Assembly: GCA_964639275.1 (NCBI GenBank)
Contig: CAZXCQ010000001.1
Location: 13,314 to 77,313 of the forward strand
DNA: 64,000 bases
Source of the DNA: CAZXCQ01 sp964639275
Lineage (GTDB): Bacteria; Desulfobacterota; DSM-4660; Desulfatiglandales; Desulfatiglandaceae
Reading direction: 5' to 3'
In this document: positions 9,458-19,000 of the stretch, piece after piece
How positions within the stretch are numbered: the first letter of the stretch is position 1
Layout: every line of letters begins with the position of its first letter
Translations under genes and position numbers: made by a program
Notes under the pieces: generated by a model
Told to the model about the DNA's origin: nothing
What the model saw: the letters and a program-made list of their open reading frames with translations, nothing else
Database searches by the model: none

Positions 9458-10387
9458 ATGAAAAAGATCTTTGGAATCATCGCTGTTTTTTTGGGTGTGT
9501 TTGCCCTGGTTACGGGGGTATGGTCACAGGGAACCTGGCAGAGCGTAAAAGATCCCGTAAAGGTCTTTGAGGAAGGCTATATCCAGGTGGTCGGAGCATC
9601 AGAGGAAGGACAGAGTCGCTATAAGGCAACGAGGGCGGCAACGGTTGTGGCCCAGCGTGAACTCTTGGAGATCCTTGAGGGTTTACGTCTTTACGGTACA
9701 ACAACGGTCAGGGACGGGATGTTACAGTCGGACGAGATCCGCACATCGGTAGACGGGTTTTTGCGGGGGGCAACAAAGTGTGGTGAAAAATTCTATGGTG
9801 ACAGAGGATATGCCGAGGTCTGCATGAGGCTTTACATCCGCGGCAAGGGGGGGCTTTATGACATCATTTTGCCCCTGATGAAGGAGAACAACCTGATGCC
9901 TCAGGCGGGGCCGTATTACAAGCCTAAATTGATCCCAAAGGTCCTCAAGACCACCCCTGCGCCGGCTGAAAAGCCAATCACTGAGGCCAAGACAGAGGAA
10001 AAACCAGAAGCCAAGCCAGAGGTCGCCCGGCCATCTGAATTGAAGACCACTTACGATGGCATCATCGTTGACGTCCGGGCATTTCAATTTAGACCGGCCC
10101 TGGTAAATACGATTGTCACCGAAAAGGATGAGGTCGTCTTTGATCCCTCCAAAATACTCAGCAGTGTCCTGGTGGAGAGGGGATGTGGGGGCTTTACCAC
10201 CGACCCCAATAAGGCAAAGGCATTGCTGGAGAGCTGGGGGAGCAAGACCCCCATGACCCTCCAAGGTATCGGTGTGATCAAGAATACAAATGCGAAGATA
10301 TCCGCCGATGACGCTGCAGCGGTCTTTGTACACGACAAGAAGAGCAATATGCTGGCCCAGGCAAAGGTGGTGTTCCTGCTGAAGTAG
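9458..10387 (+). CDS. LPP20-like exported protein
   Basis: A 309-residue protein with signal peptide (FGIIAVFLGVFALVTGVWSQ, about 22 residues). Its N-terminal mature part has the LPP20/FlgT-like signature (YIQVVGASEEGQSRYKATRA followed by VAQRELLEILEGL). A Lys/Glu/Pro linker at about 165-195 leads to a C-terminal alpha/beta region (GIIVDVRAFQFRPAL). LPP20-type proteins are periplasmic or outer-membrane assembly or adhesion factors in other bacteria; the role here is unknown. It is the last gene before a strong hairpin, so it probably closes the transcription unit starting near 4713. Confidence 0.7.
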   Translation: MKKIFGIIAVFLGVFALVTGVWSQGTWQSVKDPVKVFEEGYIQVVGASEEGQSRYKATRAATVVAQRELLEILEGLRLYGTTTVRDGMLQSDEIRTSVDGFLRGATKCGEKFYGDRGYAEVCMRLYIRGKGGLYDIILPLMKENNLMPQAGPYYKPKLIPKVLKTTPAPAEKPITEAKTEEKPEAKPEVARPSELKTTYDGIIVDVRAFQFRPALVNTIVTEKDEVVFDPSKILSSVLVERGCGGFTTDPNKAKALLESWGSKTPMTLQGIGVIKNTNAKISADDAAAVFVHDKKSNMLAQAKVVFLLK

Positions 10388-10420
10388 AAAATCCCGATAT
10401 CCACATCGCAAGCAGACAGT

Positions 10421-10463
10421 GTTAGCCTGGATCTTGTTATAAGTCAGGAAGATCCGGGCTAAC
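10421..10463 (+). terminator. intergenic hairpin, probable terminator of the 4713-10387 unit
   Basis: A 15-bp stem (gttagcctggatctt with aagatccgggctaac, one G-T pair) closes a 13-base loop 33 bases after the LPP20-like gene. The following sequence is only moderately T-rich (ccattaccttttt), so termination may be partial. Confidence 0.5.
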
Positions 10464-10556
10464 AGCCATTACCTTTTTGGTTTGTTTCCGTCCTCTTGAA
10501 GTTATTGTCCACCTCTTGCTCATCTGACCATTCACTTTTCCAGAGGGGGTATCAAG

Positions 10557-12767
10557 ATGAAAAAACTGCTGATAATTGTTGCTTCATGTCTCCTGGGCAT
10601 CATTATTATATTATTTGGGGTGGGGCTCTATATCAATGCCAATATTGAAGAGATCACCCGAAAACACCTGGGGGCAAAAGTCAATTTTGAACACGTTGAA
10701 TTTCGCTATTCACCCATGCCTACTGTCGTCTTCACCGGCCTCGAGGTTGAGCACAAAAACAACAAGGTCAAGATCCCTTCCCTTGCGTTGTATCCCAATC
10801 TGATGGGTCTCATGAAGGGCCGCCTCTCCTTGAAGAAGGCGGTGTTGGAAGAACCCTTTGTCTTCACAGAGCTGGTTCCGGCATCCGGTGGAGACAGCCG
10901 AGACCAGGGATCAGCCCCCCTGAGCATAGCCGCCATCCCCGCCGAAAGGCTGGGGGGCATCCTGATAAATAAGGGCAGGCTGCTCCTAAAGGCTCCTGGC
11001 ATCCAGCCTCAGCCCATCTCCTTTACGGTGGCCATGGAAAACATAGAGAAAAAGGATCAGACCATTTCGGTCCAGCTCAAGAAATTCTCAGTCGAAGAGC
11101 TGGGGCTCAAGTTTGCCGGAGATATCACCATCACTTGCCTTGCCCCTTTGAAGTTGAAGGTTGACGCGCCTGAGGCATCCATTGACCCCTCGGCGGTAAA
11201 GGATTTTCTGGTCCGGTTCGGATTCATCAAGAAGGAGCTCGGCACCCAGATCCCCAAAATTCAAAGCGTGGGCTCAAAAGGCCTAAAACTGGAGATAGAT
11301 CCGGATGCCGGAAAGTTCCTTCTCTCCTCGGCCGCCCTCAGTTTCGACCAAAGCCAGATCAAGGATACCACGGTCAGCCTGGCCAAAGGGGGCGCCTTTG
11401 AGCTCAAGTGTGCCCAGATTCTTCTGGACATGGGGGCCATTCAGGGCTGGGTCATGGAAATTCCAAAGGGAAAGGAGGCCATGGATAATATCCTTGCCAA
11501 GGCCAAGCTCAAGTCCCTGACCACTCAGGGCACCCTTCAAGTGTCTTCAGTGGATATCAGCGGGAGCCAGGAAAAGCCCGCAGATATCAGCGGCTCCCTG
11601 GACCTCAAGACAGACGGGCTCAAGATCAATCTGGTCTCTGAAAATGGAGAAAAACAGAGTTTCACTGTAAGCCAGCTCGACACCAAGGTGACCATAGAAA
11701 AGGGAAAACCCTCGGTCAAGGTGGGGAAACTCCTCTTGCGTTCATCAAAGGGGGGGACCGGTTCAATCACCGGATCGTTTGTCCTTCCGCTGGACTTAGA
11801 GGACATTGAATTCAGGACCTCCATGGACTCCTTCAAGGTCTTTGACGCAGTGGTCAATTTGGACGCCGTCAAACCAAAGGAGAGGCGGTTGACATTCGAC
11901 CTCGACTTGAGATCCCCGTCACTTGAGGTCCTGGCAAAGGGGCTGGCGTACGCACCGGTCCACAAAAAGACCGATCTTGTCATGCGCCTTGAGAATTTTC
12001 GGGTATCGAGGGCCGGATCATCCGAAAGCGAGGGATCGGTCAAGACTGAAGGGCAAAGGCCCAAGGACTTTGATTTCACACGCGTAAAGGGAAAGACGAT
12101 CTCGGCCGAGGCATTTATCAAGAACCTTCAGTTTAACAAGTTGCCCGAGTTGGAAGACGTGAAATTTCTGTTTCAGTGTCAGGATGACAAGGCCTATGTC
12201 CGGGGAAATATTCGACTCTGCAACACCAACTTTACCCTGACCGCCGTTCTCATCCCCCCAAGCGAGATCACCGCCCAGATAGAAGGCAAGGGGGTGAGCC
12301 TGGACCTCACCTCTTTTATCGCCTGTTTTTCCAAAGAACTCCCTGTCTTTTTAACCGGGAAGATCTCCCTTTCCGCATTTCTTACTACTACGGGAGGAAA
12401 CCCCAAGGCCTTGCTCGACAGCGCTGAGGGGGAAGTCGTGGTAACCCTCGCCAATTGCTCGGTATACAGGCTTTCCAATCTGGACTACCGGTTGCTTTTT
12501 ATTCTGGACATGCTGCAAGTGGCCGGGATTAACCCCAATACCCTGGATTCCATCGCATTTAGGAAAGGTCTTGCCAGGGCCAATTTCCAAAAGGGCCGGG
12601 TGATCCTCGATAGGTTTTCCCTTAGCGGGCCTGTGGTGGATGCCTCGGGGAAAGGGGAATTCTCGTTAGAAGATAAGCGACTGAGGCTCTCAGGAGAGGT
12701 CCGAACGGCCTTGGGCATAACAAAGGACTTGGAGATAGACAGGGTCTTAAAAAGGAGACAGATATGA
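10557..12767 (+). CDS. AsmA-like inner-membrane/periplasmic protein
   Basis: A 736-residue protein with an N-terminal membrane anchor (LLIIVASCLLGIIIILFGVGLY) followed by the AsmA-type start of the periplasmic part (the segment MPTVVFTGLEVEHKNNKVKI and LYPNLMGLMKGRLSLKKAVL). The C-terminal 200 residues contain the usual AsmA-2-type beta-rich segment (GGNPKALLDSAEGEVVVTL, then FQKGRVILDRFSLSGPVVDA). AsmA/TamB-like proteins form long beta-structures that help move phospholipids or outer-membrane components. The gene overlaps the next by 4 bases (ATGA), indicating coupled translation with the lipoprotein that follows. Confidence 0.85.
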   Translation: MKKLLIIVASCLLGIIIILFGVGLYINANIEEITRKHLGAKVNFEHVEFRYSPMPTVVFTGLEVEHKNNKVKIPSLALYPNLMGLMKGRLSLKKAVLEEPFVFTELVPASGGDSRDQGSAPLSIAAIPAERLGGILINKGRLLLKAPGIQPQPISFTVAMENIEKKDQTISVQLKKFSVEELGLKFAGDITITCLAPLKLKVDAPEASIDPSAVKDFLVRFGFIKKELGTQIPKIQSVGSKGLKLEIDPDAGKFLLSSAALSFDQSQIKDTTVSLAKGGAFELKCAQILLDMGAIQGWVMEIPKGKEAMDNILAKAKLKSLTTQGTLQVSSVDISGSQEKPADISGSLDLKTDGLKINLVSENGEKQSFTVSQLDTKVTIEKGKPSVKVGKLLLRSSKGGTGSITGSFVLPLDLEDIEFRTSMDSFKVFDAVVNLDAVKPKERRLTFDLDLRSPSLEVLAKGLAYAPVHKKTDLVMRLENFRVSRAGSSESEGSVKTEGQRPKDFDFTRVKGKTISAEAFIKNLQFNKLPELEDVKFLFQCQDDKAYVRGNIRLCNTNFTLTAVLIPPSEITAQIEGKGVSLDLTSFIACFSKELPVFLTGKISLSAFLTTTGGNPKALLDSAEGEVVVTLANCSVYRLSNLDYRLLFILDMLQVAGINPNTLDSIAFRKGLARANFQKGRVILDRFSLSGPVVDASGKGEFSLEDKRLRLSGEVRTALGITKDLEIDRVLKRRQI

Positions 12768-15541
12768 TGAGAGGGCAAAGAACCAATTTCTTCTCCCGGG
12801 GGCCTTTGATCCTATTAGGCGTTTATCTGGCCTTATTTCTCAGCGCTTGCGGTCCCCCCAAAAAACCTCAAAAAGGCATCTATATCAAAGAAGAGGATAT
12901 CCCCCGGAAAGTAGCGGTGTTGCCCACCACGTTCGCTCCCAGAGAAAAAAAGGATGTCAGTCTGGAGGTAGAACCCGGAAGCGAAAAGGGGAAATTTATT
13001 GCCAACCTGGTTAGGGGCGTAATCCATAACCAGCTTTCAGGAAAGGGATATGCGACCCAACCCCTCGATCTGGTGGACCAAAAGCTGGCCGCATCAAAGG
13101 AACGGAAGGGGTGGGATGCCCTGTCTCCGCAAAAACTCTGCAAGCTCTTGGGTGTGGATGGTCTCGTCTACCCGGAGATCATCTCGGCGACCATGATGAA
13201 GGCCGTGGCCTACGACGAGTACTCAATCGAGGCCCGGGTCAAGATGGTAAATAGCAATGGTGAGGAACTGGGGACCTGGACCGAATCTGCCTCAAAAAAG
13301 CGGATATCCATCCCGACCAGCCCGCTGAGTGTTGCAGCGACCGTGCTGGAGGCCGTGATGGACGAATCAGAAAGAAAGCACATGAGGCTTATCGTCTACG
13401 ACCTGGGTTGGAAGATTGCCCAGTTTATCCCTGACAGTCCCCATGGGAAGGCCTTGCCCGAAGTGATCTCGGTGCTGACCAACGTGGACAAGGGGACATT
13501 CGCCGGGGGGGAGCAGATCAAGGTCGAGGTGAATGCCGAAAAGGACCTTACCTGTACCTTTGATGTGGGTGATTTCAAAAAGGCGATCCCGATGCCTTAT
13601 TCAGAGGGGGGGGTTTATAAAGGCGTTTACCAGGTCCGGGAAGGGGACAAGACATCTATGGCCCCGATCAAGATCCGAATGGTAAAACCCAATGGGGTTG
13701 AAAGGATCTGGGTAGAGACCGGGGGGACAGTTACCATTGATGCCATTTCGCCTCCTCCTCCGGGGGAAGTGGAAGGCACGGCAACCAAAGAAGGGATTTC
13801 CCTCTCTTGGACGCTCCCACAGTCCGAGGATCTAAATGAATTTATTGTGGAAAGGAGTGACAGGGCCGTTGGAGATTTTAAGGTCCTGAAAAAAACCAAA
13901 GATCTCACTCTACTAGACTCAGATGTCACACAGGGGAGCACCCACTATTATCAAATCAGGTCGGTCGATCGGGTCGGCAACCGTTCGCAACCAACAAAGA
14001 TCGTTAAAGTAACCATGCCATTTTTTGATCAGGTCAAATTGTCTGGTCAACCCAAAGGCACGCTGGTCCCCGGGGTATATCTGGTGGAGGGAGAATCCGT
14101 TGTCCCCGTGGGAGAGGTCCTCAACATAGGACCCGGATCAAGGCTCAAATTTTCTCCCGAGGCAAGGTTGGTGGCCAAGGGTGTCCTGAGGGCAAAGGGG
14201 TCAGAAAAACGTTCAGCCGTCTTTGAGGGCAAAGGGTGGCAGGGCATTCACGTGCCTTCAGGGGGGCGGGCCGAGATCTCCCATGCCACTTTGGCGGGAT
14301 GTTCCCCTTGTATCGCCGATGAGGGGGGCTCGCTGGGAGTGCGGTCCTCCTCGATCCACGCAGAGGGGGGTGACGGCATCACCATTGGAAGCGGCAGCAC
14401 CTTTGAGCTGGAGGATATCCAGGTAAGCGGATGTCAAAAAGGGATCGTCCTAAATGGCGGTAAAGGCAAGATTGAGAAGAGCACGATCTCTAAGAATGGT
14501 GTTGGTGTCGAGTTTGCCAGTGGTATTGTCGAACTCGTTAACAACAATATATTCGGGAATCAGCAAAAAGAGGTCTTGTCCCGGGGCAAGCTCACCCTCT
14601 ATGACAACTACCTCGGTGCACCAACGATCAAAGAGGCCAGACTGGGAGGAGATATATGGGTAAAAAGCCTCCTGGATGCCCCCTATCCCCATGGCCGAAA
14701 GGTCCTCCTGGTGGATGAAAAGGATATCACCCCCAAGGTAATCGAGGCCCGTTTTAAAAAATACAAGGGAAAAGGCATCGAGGCCTTTACCAAGAGAAGA
14801 TTCGGCGATGCCCATCAGTCCTTGACAAAGGCCATGTCCCTCAAGGACGACACAGAGGTCTATCTCTACCTGGCCTACACCCAGATGATCCTTGGAGAGG
14901 AATCTGGTCTGGAGAAGACCCTCAAAAAGGGGATAGAGGCGTTTCCTTACGAAGTAAGGCTCTACCAGATCTATGCAAAGCACCTTGCCGCCAAAGGGAA
15001 AAAACAAGAGGCCATATCGCTGCTGGATAAGGCACTCAAGATGAATCCCGATGACAAAGCCCTAAAGATTATGAAATTGAGCCTGGTCGAACCCCCGCCC
15101 ACCCTTGCCACCAAGGAAAAACCAAAAGAGAAGAAGTTGCCCGTCAAGGAGAAAAAGGAGGTCGCATCAAAAGAGGCCGAGAACGCTTTTGAAAAATCCA
15201 AGGCCCGGGGGATTGCGGCATTTAAGAACAGAAAATTCAAAGAGGCAAACACCCACCTCTCCAGGGCCCTATCCCTGAAGGACGATAAGGAGGTCTATCT
15301 CTACCTGGCCTACACCCAGATGAGCCTTGGACAAAAACCAAACCTCGAAAAGACCCTGGAGAACGGGATAAAGGCCTTTCCGAAAGAGGTGAGACTCTAT
15401 CAGATCTATGCAAAACACCTGACAGCGACTGGGGAGACAGAAAAGGCACTCTCCTTGGTAAAAAAAGGCCTCCAGATTGATCCGAGCAATAAGAACCTGC
15501 AATTCATGAAGGAATATCTGGAAGGGATGAAGAAAAAATAG
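12764..15541 (+). CDS. large lipoprotein: GNA1162/CsgG-like, Fn3, beta-helix and duplicated TPR domains
   Basis: The 925-residue protein has lipobox LSAC. Residues about 45-220 are alpha/beta of the GNA1162/DUF799-like type (KVAVLPTTFAPREK..., NLVRGVIHNQLSGKGY). A fibronectin-III-like domain lies at about 330-425 (GISLSWTLPQSEDLNEFIVE). A right-handed beta-helix-like stretch at about 450-620 shows repeated Gly/Ile/Ser turns (GDGITIGSGSTFELEDIQVS). Two tandem TPR blocks of about 110 residues follow, at about 660-770 and 805-925, sharing VYLYLAYTQM and VRLYQIYAKHL. It overlaps the AsmA-like gene by 4 bases; the ATG at 12767 is an alternative start. The architecture suggests a scaffold at the outer membrane. 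No enzymatic motif is seen. Confidence 0.8.
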   Translation: MMRGQRTNFFSRGPLILLGVYLALFLSACGPPKKPQKGIYIKEEDIPRKVAVLPTTFAPREKKDVSLEVEPGSEKGKFIANLVRGVIHNQLSGKGYATQPLDLVDQKLAASKERKGWDALSPQKLCKLLGVDGLVYPEIISATMMKAVAYDEYSIEARVKMVNSNGEELGTWTESASKKRISIPTSPLSVAATVLEAVMDESERKHMRLIVYDLGWKIAQFIPDSPHGKALPEVISVLTNVDKGTFAGGEQIKVEVNAEKDLTCTFDVGDFKKAIPMPYSEGGVYKGVYQVREGDKTSMAPIKIRMVKPNGVERIWVETGGTVTIDAISPPPPGEVEGTATKEGISLSWTLPQSEDLNEFIVERSDRAVGDFKVLKKTKDLTLLDSDVTQGSTHYYQIRSVDRVGNRSQPTKIVKVTMPFFDQVKLSGQPKGTLVPGVYLVEGESVVPVGEVLNIGPGSRLKFSPEARLVAKGVLRAKGSEKRSAVFEGKGWQGIHVPSGGRAEISHATLAGCSPCIADEGGSLGVRSSSIHAEGGDGITIGSGSTFELEDIQVSGCQKGIVLNGGKGKIEKSTISKNGVGVEFASGIVELVNNNIFGNQQKEVLSRGKLTLYDNYLGAPTIKEARLGGDIWVKSLLDAPYPHGRKVLLVDEKDITPKVIEARFKKYKGKGIEAFTKRRFGDAHQSLTKAMSLKDDTEVYLYLAYTQMILGEESGLEKTLKKGIEAFPYEVRLYQIYAKHLAAKGKKQEAISLLDKALKMNPDDKALKIMKLSLVEPPPTLATKEKPKEKKLPVKEKKEVASKEAENAFEKSKARGIAAFKNRKFKEANTHLSRALSLKDDKEVYLYLAYTQMSLGQKPNLEKTLENGIKAFPKEVRLYQIYAKHLTATGETEKALSLVKKGLQIDPSNKNLQFMKEYLEGMKKK

Positions 15542-15573
15542 CACATCTGCACATCGGTTTCGGGAAGGCAAGA

Positions 15574-17181
15574 ATGAAGAAATGGATATTACCGTTTACA
15601 TTTATATTGATCATGTTGCTGGCCCTGTATCCCGAGAATTCTCAGGCCCAGATCGATTTAGAGAAGGAGCGTGAGGCCCGCTACGACATCAACTATGCCA
15701 GCTACCTCATCGAGGTGGGCAAATATATGGAGGCCCTTGAAAATTATGAGACCGCCCTTGAACTCACCTCGATCGAAAAGACCCGGATAGACGCCCTCCT
15801 CGCCAAGGCCACGCTCTTATCGGCCTTTCTGGATGCCCCTGAAGAGGCCCTCAAGGTCTACAGGGAGATCTACCAGAAATATCCCCAGGCAGCGGAGATT
15901 GCCCGGTACAGGGAAGGCCTTCTGCTTTTCGATTTGAACCGCCCGGATGAGGCCAAGAAGGTCCTTGAGGACTATCTGTCAGAATACCCACTTGGAAGGT
16001 TTCGATTCCAGTCTGAAGCCCTCCTGGAGCAGATCAAGAGGATGCCTCCTCCACCGCCGCCACCACCACCCCCGCCACCGCCCCCGGTGGTAAAACCGCC
16101 CATGGTGAAGCCCCCGGTCGTAAAACCACCCGTTGTAAAACCGCCGGTGGTAGAAAAGCCAGAGGTCCGGGTTCGGTTGTGCAAGACAACAGAAGCGGTC
16201 ACCATAAAGGGCTCTCCGGTATGTGTGGAAGGGCTGGGTTGCAAGACAAGGTTTGCGGTCAGGGGCTCTGATGGCGAAATATCCATTGACGGTAGCCCGG
16301 TGAACCAGGGAAAGGTCTTTTTTGATGGTAAGGATCCCCTTGAGATAGACTGCGGGAAAAAGAGAAAGAAGGTCCGTGGCCGGCTCATGGCAACGGTAAA
16401 GGGGGGGAAGCTTTACATCATCAATTATGTGGACATAGAGGATTATCTCAAGTCTGTGGTTCCCTCTGAGTCATACTCCTCCTGGCCGCTCGAGACCCTC
16501 AAGGCCCAGGCCGTTGCCGCACGCACCTATGCCTACTATCAGCTCCTCCACCGAAAAGACTGGGATTATGACCTTGTGGACGATGAAGGCGATCAGGCCT
16601 ACAAAGGAATAAAAAGGGAGCGCCCCAATTCCACCCAGGCAGTCAATGAGACGAGCGGGAGAATCCTCAGCTACCAGGAAAAACCCATACTCGCCATGTA
16701 CAGTGCCAACAGCGGGGGATATACCGCAGATGCCAAGTCCATATTCAGTCTCCACAAACCCTATCTGGTGGCACATCCCGACCCCGAGAGCCTCAAGGGC
16801 AAGATGGCGTACTGGACCAGGAAGTTTTCTGCCTCCCAAATCGAAGCGGCCCTGAAAAAAAGAGGCATCGAGGTAAGCGGGCTCCAGAGGATCGAACCCG
16901 CGGAGAGGGGAGAATCCGGCCGGATTATAAAGGCCCGTATCATCGATGACAAAGGGAGCAAGACACTCCGCACCCGAACCACGCTCCGCAGGGCGCTCAA
17001 TTTACCGGAGATCCTCCTGGAGATCAAACGCAAAAACGATCATTTCATATTTAACGGTCGTGGATGGGGACATGGGGTCGGCTATTCCCAGTGGGGGTCT
17101 GCCATCCTCGGAAAAAACACAACCTACGATCGAATACTTTCATTCTATTATCCGAATGCCTCCCTTGAGAAGAAATGGTAG
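15574..17181 (+). CDS. exported SpoIID/LytB-domain protein with TPR and polyproline linker
   Basis: A 535-residue protein with a signal peptide (ILPFTFILIMLLALYPENSQA). Residues about 35-150 form TPR-like helices; a run of about 14 prolines and a (VVKPP)n stretch follow at about 155-190. The SpoIID domain covers about 270-530: NYVDIEDYLKSVVPSE, LKAQAVAARTYAYYQL, SANSGGYTADA and the closing GRGWGHGVGYSQWG. SpoIID of Bacillus is a lytic transglycosylase acting on peptidoglycan; LytB-like members modify amidase activity. The C-terminal GWGHGVG..Q motif is intact. It therefore probably remodels peptidoglycan around the surface structure made by this locus (inference). Confidence 0.9.
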   Translation: MKKWILPFTFILIMLLALYPENSQAQIDLEKEREARYDINYASYLIEVGKYMEALENYETALELTSIEKTRIDALLAKATLLSAFLDAPEEALKVYREIYQKYPQAAEIARYREGLLLFDLNRPDEAKKVLEDYLSEYPLGRFRFQSEALLEQIKRMPPPPPPPPPPPPPPVVKPPMVKPPVVKPPVVKPPVVEKPEVRVRLCKTTEAVTIKGSPVCVEGLGCKTRFAVRGSDGEISIDGSPVNQGKVFFDGKDPLEIDCGKKRKKVRGRLMATVKGGKLYIINYVDIEDYLKSVVPSESYSSWPLETLKAQAVAARTYAYYQLLHRKDWDYDLVDDEGDQAYKGIKRERPNSTQAVNETSGRILSYQEKPILAMYSANSGGYTADAKSIFSLHKPYLVAHPDPESLKGKMAYWTRKFSASQIEAALKKRGIEVSGLQRIEPAERGESGRIIKARIIDDKGSKTLRTRTTLRRALNLPEILLEIKRKNDHFIFNGRGWGHGVGYSQWGSAILGKNTTYDRILSFYYPNASLEKKW

Positions 17182-17193
17182 GTAGGGATAGGA

Positions 17194-18798
17194 GTGTGTA
17201 AAAAAATGGCCATAACCGAGAGAAGAAAAAAGGTCTCCTTGGCGATCTCATTATTGGGGTTCATCGTGGCCTTAAGTATGATCGTTGCCTCAGCGGTCTT
17301 TGCCCAAACCTATGACTTTGATCAAGGGATTGAAGTCCTTTCCGAAGGTCTTATTTCCAAAAAGGAAGAGGCATTAAAGAATAAGAAGATAGCGGTCTTT
17401 GGGATAATTGATAGCAAGTCAAAGGAAAGATTCGAAATCTCACCCCATATCGAAGACGGCATTATCGACTTGCTCGTAAACAAGGGGTATATGGTCATCG
17501 AGAGGAGACGGATCGAGGATGTTATCAAAAAGGAAATCAAAAAGGGCACGGATTGGTGGTTTGATGAGGCCCAGGCTGCGCAATTCGGCAGGCTCGTGGG
17601 AGCGGATATCATTATCACCGGACGCTATGTTCGGTGGGGACGCAGCATGCTTAAGGTTAGCATCAGGGCAATCAGTGTGGGTGATGGAAAGATCATTGCA
17701 GCGAACTCCGTTAAGGTCCTCACAGACAGGATTGCAGATCTATTAAAACCCGAAAAGAAGCGCCAACAAGTCGATGCGGTTGCCCCTGAAAAGACCCTTT
17801 CGATCGTACAGGACACCATCGAAAACAAGGCCCACAAGCTGGCAGTAGATGTAATTTCAGACCAGAAAAACCTGCGGATCTATATCAAACCGATCGTGGA
17901 GGGAAACGACAGATACGTGAGCGATTTCTCAAACTCTTTTACATCCAGGGTCAAATCCGAGATTATCAGGCTTCATAAAGATGTTGAGGTGATAGACGAA
18001 AAACCGATTTACAAAAGGCTCTCAAATACCAGGGGCATAAAGAAAAAGGCAAAGACAGTCAAAAACCTCAAGACCTCTGATGCCTTTTTTGTCGATGCAA
18101 ACGCGGTCCTGGAAGGCAATTGTTTTGACCGGGGAGAAAGCGTTACCGTGGATCTCTATCTGAAAGACCTGGCCGGAAAGGTCTTGAATTCATCCACAGT
18201 CGATATCGACAAGTCTCTTATCAAAGCAAGCCTTGAGAACAAGCAAGCAAAGATGCTGGCAGACCTGGCAGATGTCTTATCAGAAGAGGGGGCTTCCAAG
18301 GTCAAGATATCCACCACAAAGGGCGGGGATTATCCGGTCTATTACCGGGGGGAGAAGATCAAATTTCACATCCAGGTGGCTGGTCCTCTTTATGTCTATA
18401 TGTACGACATCAACTCAAGGGGTGAAGTTACCCTCCTTTATCCCTATGAAAAGAACAGTATACAACAAAAACTGATGCCTGGCAGGCTCTATACCATCCC
18501 CTCTGAAACCGATAATTTTGAGCTTGAGGTCGAGCCCCCTTTTGGGATGGATGCCGTAAAGATCTTTGCAAGCACTGCGGAATTACCCATCCCTGAATTG
18601 ACCCCAAGCGTGGGCACCAGAAGCTACACCGGTAATACGCGCGCCATCGTCAAGAAAAGAAAGGAGATACAGGAAGGGCTCTCTCGAATGAAGAGCATCA
18701 ATCCCAGAGACCTGGTCGATTATTACAGAGGCGTGGTTGGGCGATTCGGCGCAAAACTTTACGAAGACAGCCTCATGCTGGAAACCAGGGCCGAGTGA
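17194..18798 (+). CDS. exported CsgG/FlgO-like protein with DUF4384 domain
   Basis: GTG at 17194 is used here; ATG at 17206 is an alternative with ggag 12 bases upstream, so the start is uncertain. A signal peptide follows (GFIVALSMIVASAVFAQ). Residues about 60-190 resemble the CsgG/FlgO/TolB-N type (KIAVFGIIDSKSKERFEISP, VIERRRIEDVIKKEIKK, GADIIITGRYVRWGRSMLKV). Residues about 380-470 match DUF4384 (YYRGEKIKFHIQVAGPLYVY then EVTLLYPYEKN). DUF4384 is often found next to or fused with caspase domains, as here: the caspase gene at 19001 follows directly. The last 32 codons and the downstream DNA are duplicated at 21244. Confidence 0.8.
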   Translation: MCKKMAITERRKKVSLAISLLGFIVALSMIVASAVFAQTYDFDQGIEVLSEGLISKKEEALKNKKIAVFGIIDSKSKERFEISPHIEDGIIDLLVNKGYMVIERRRIEDVIKKEIKKGTDWWFDEAQAAQFGRLVGADIIITGRYVRWGRSMLKVSIRAISVGDGKIIAANSVKVLTDRIADLLKPEKKRQQVDAVAPEKTLSIVQDTIENKAHKLAVDVISDQKNLRIYIKPIVEGNDRYVSDFSNSFTSRVKSEIIRLHKDVEVIDEKPIYKRLSNTRGIKKKAKTVKNLKTSDAFFVDANAVLEGNCFDRGESVTVDLYLKDLAGKVLNSSTVDIDKSLIKASLENKQAKMLADLADVLSEEGASKVKISTTKGGDYPVYYRGEKIKFHIQVAGPLYVYMYDINSRGEVTLLYPYEKNSIQQKLMPGRLYTIPSETDNFELEVEPPFGMDAVKIFASTAELPIPELTPSVGTRSYTGNTRAIVKKRKEIQEGLSRMKSINPRDLVDYYRGVVGRFGAKLYEDSLMLETRAE

Positions 18799-18884
18799 GT
18801 TGTTACTCTCCGCAGACAAATTTCAGATAACCCGTCGATTTCAAAATGGAGTTGCCCTTCCCAGTCGAAAAACAATCCGGCAGG
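18702..18884 (+). repeat. 183-bp direct repeat, copy 1
   Basis: Covers the last 32 codons of the DUF4384 gene, its stop and 86 bases after it. Copy 2 lies at 21244-21426, in the same direction and of the same length, about 87% identical by hand count. Confidence 0.9.
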
Positions 18885-19000
18885 AGTAGGTCTTTGGTCA
18901 ATCTGAAACCCAACGCTATCATTCAAAAAGCTTCGTATGTAAGCGTTTTTCCAAAAAACTTCAGAGAATATTTTTCATCGACTCACGGGGGGGCGGAGAG

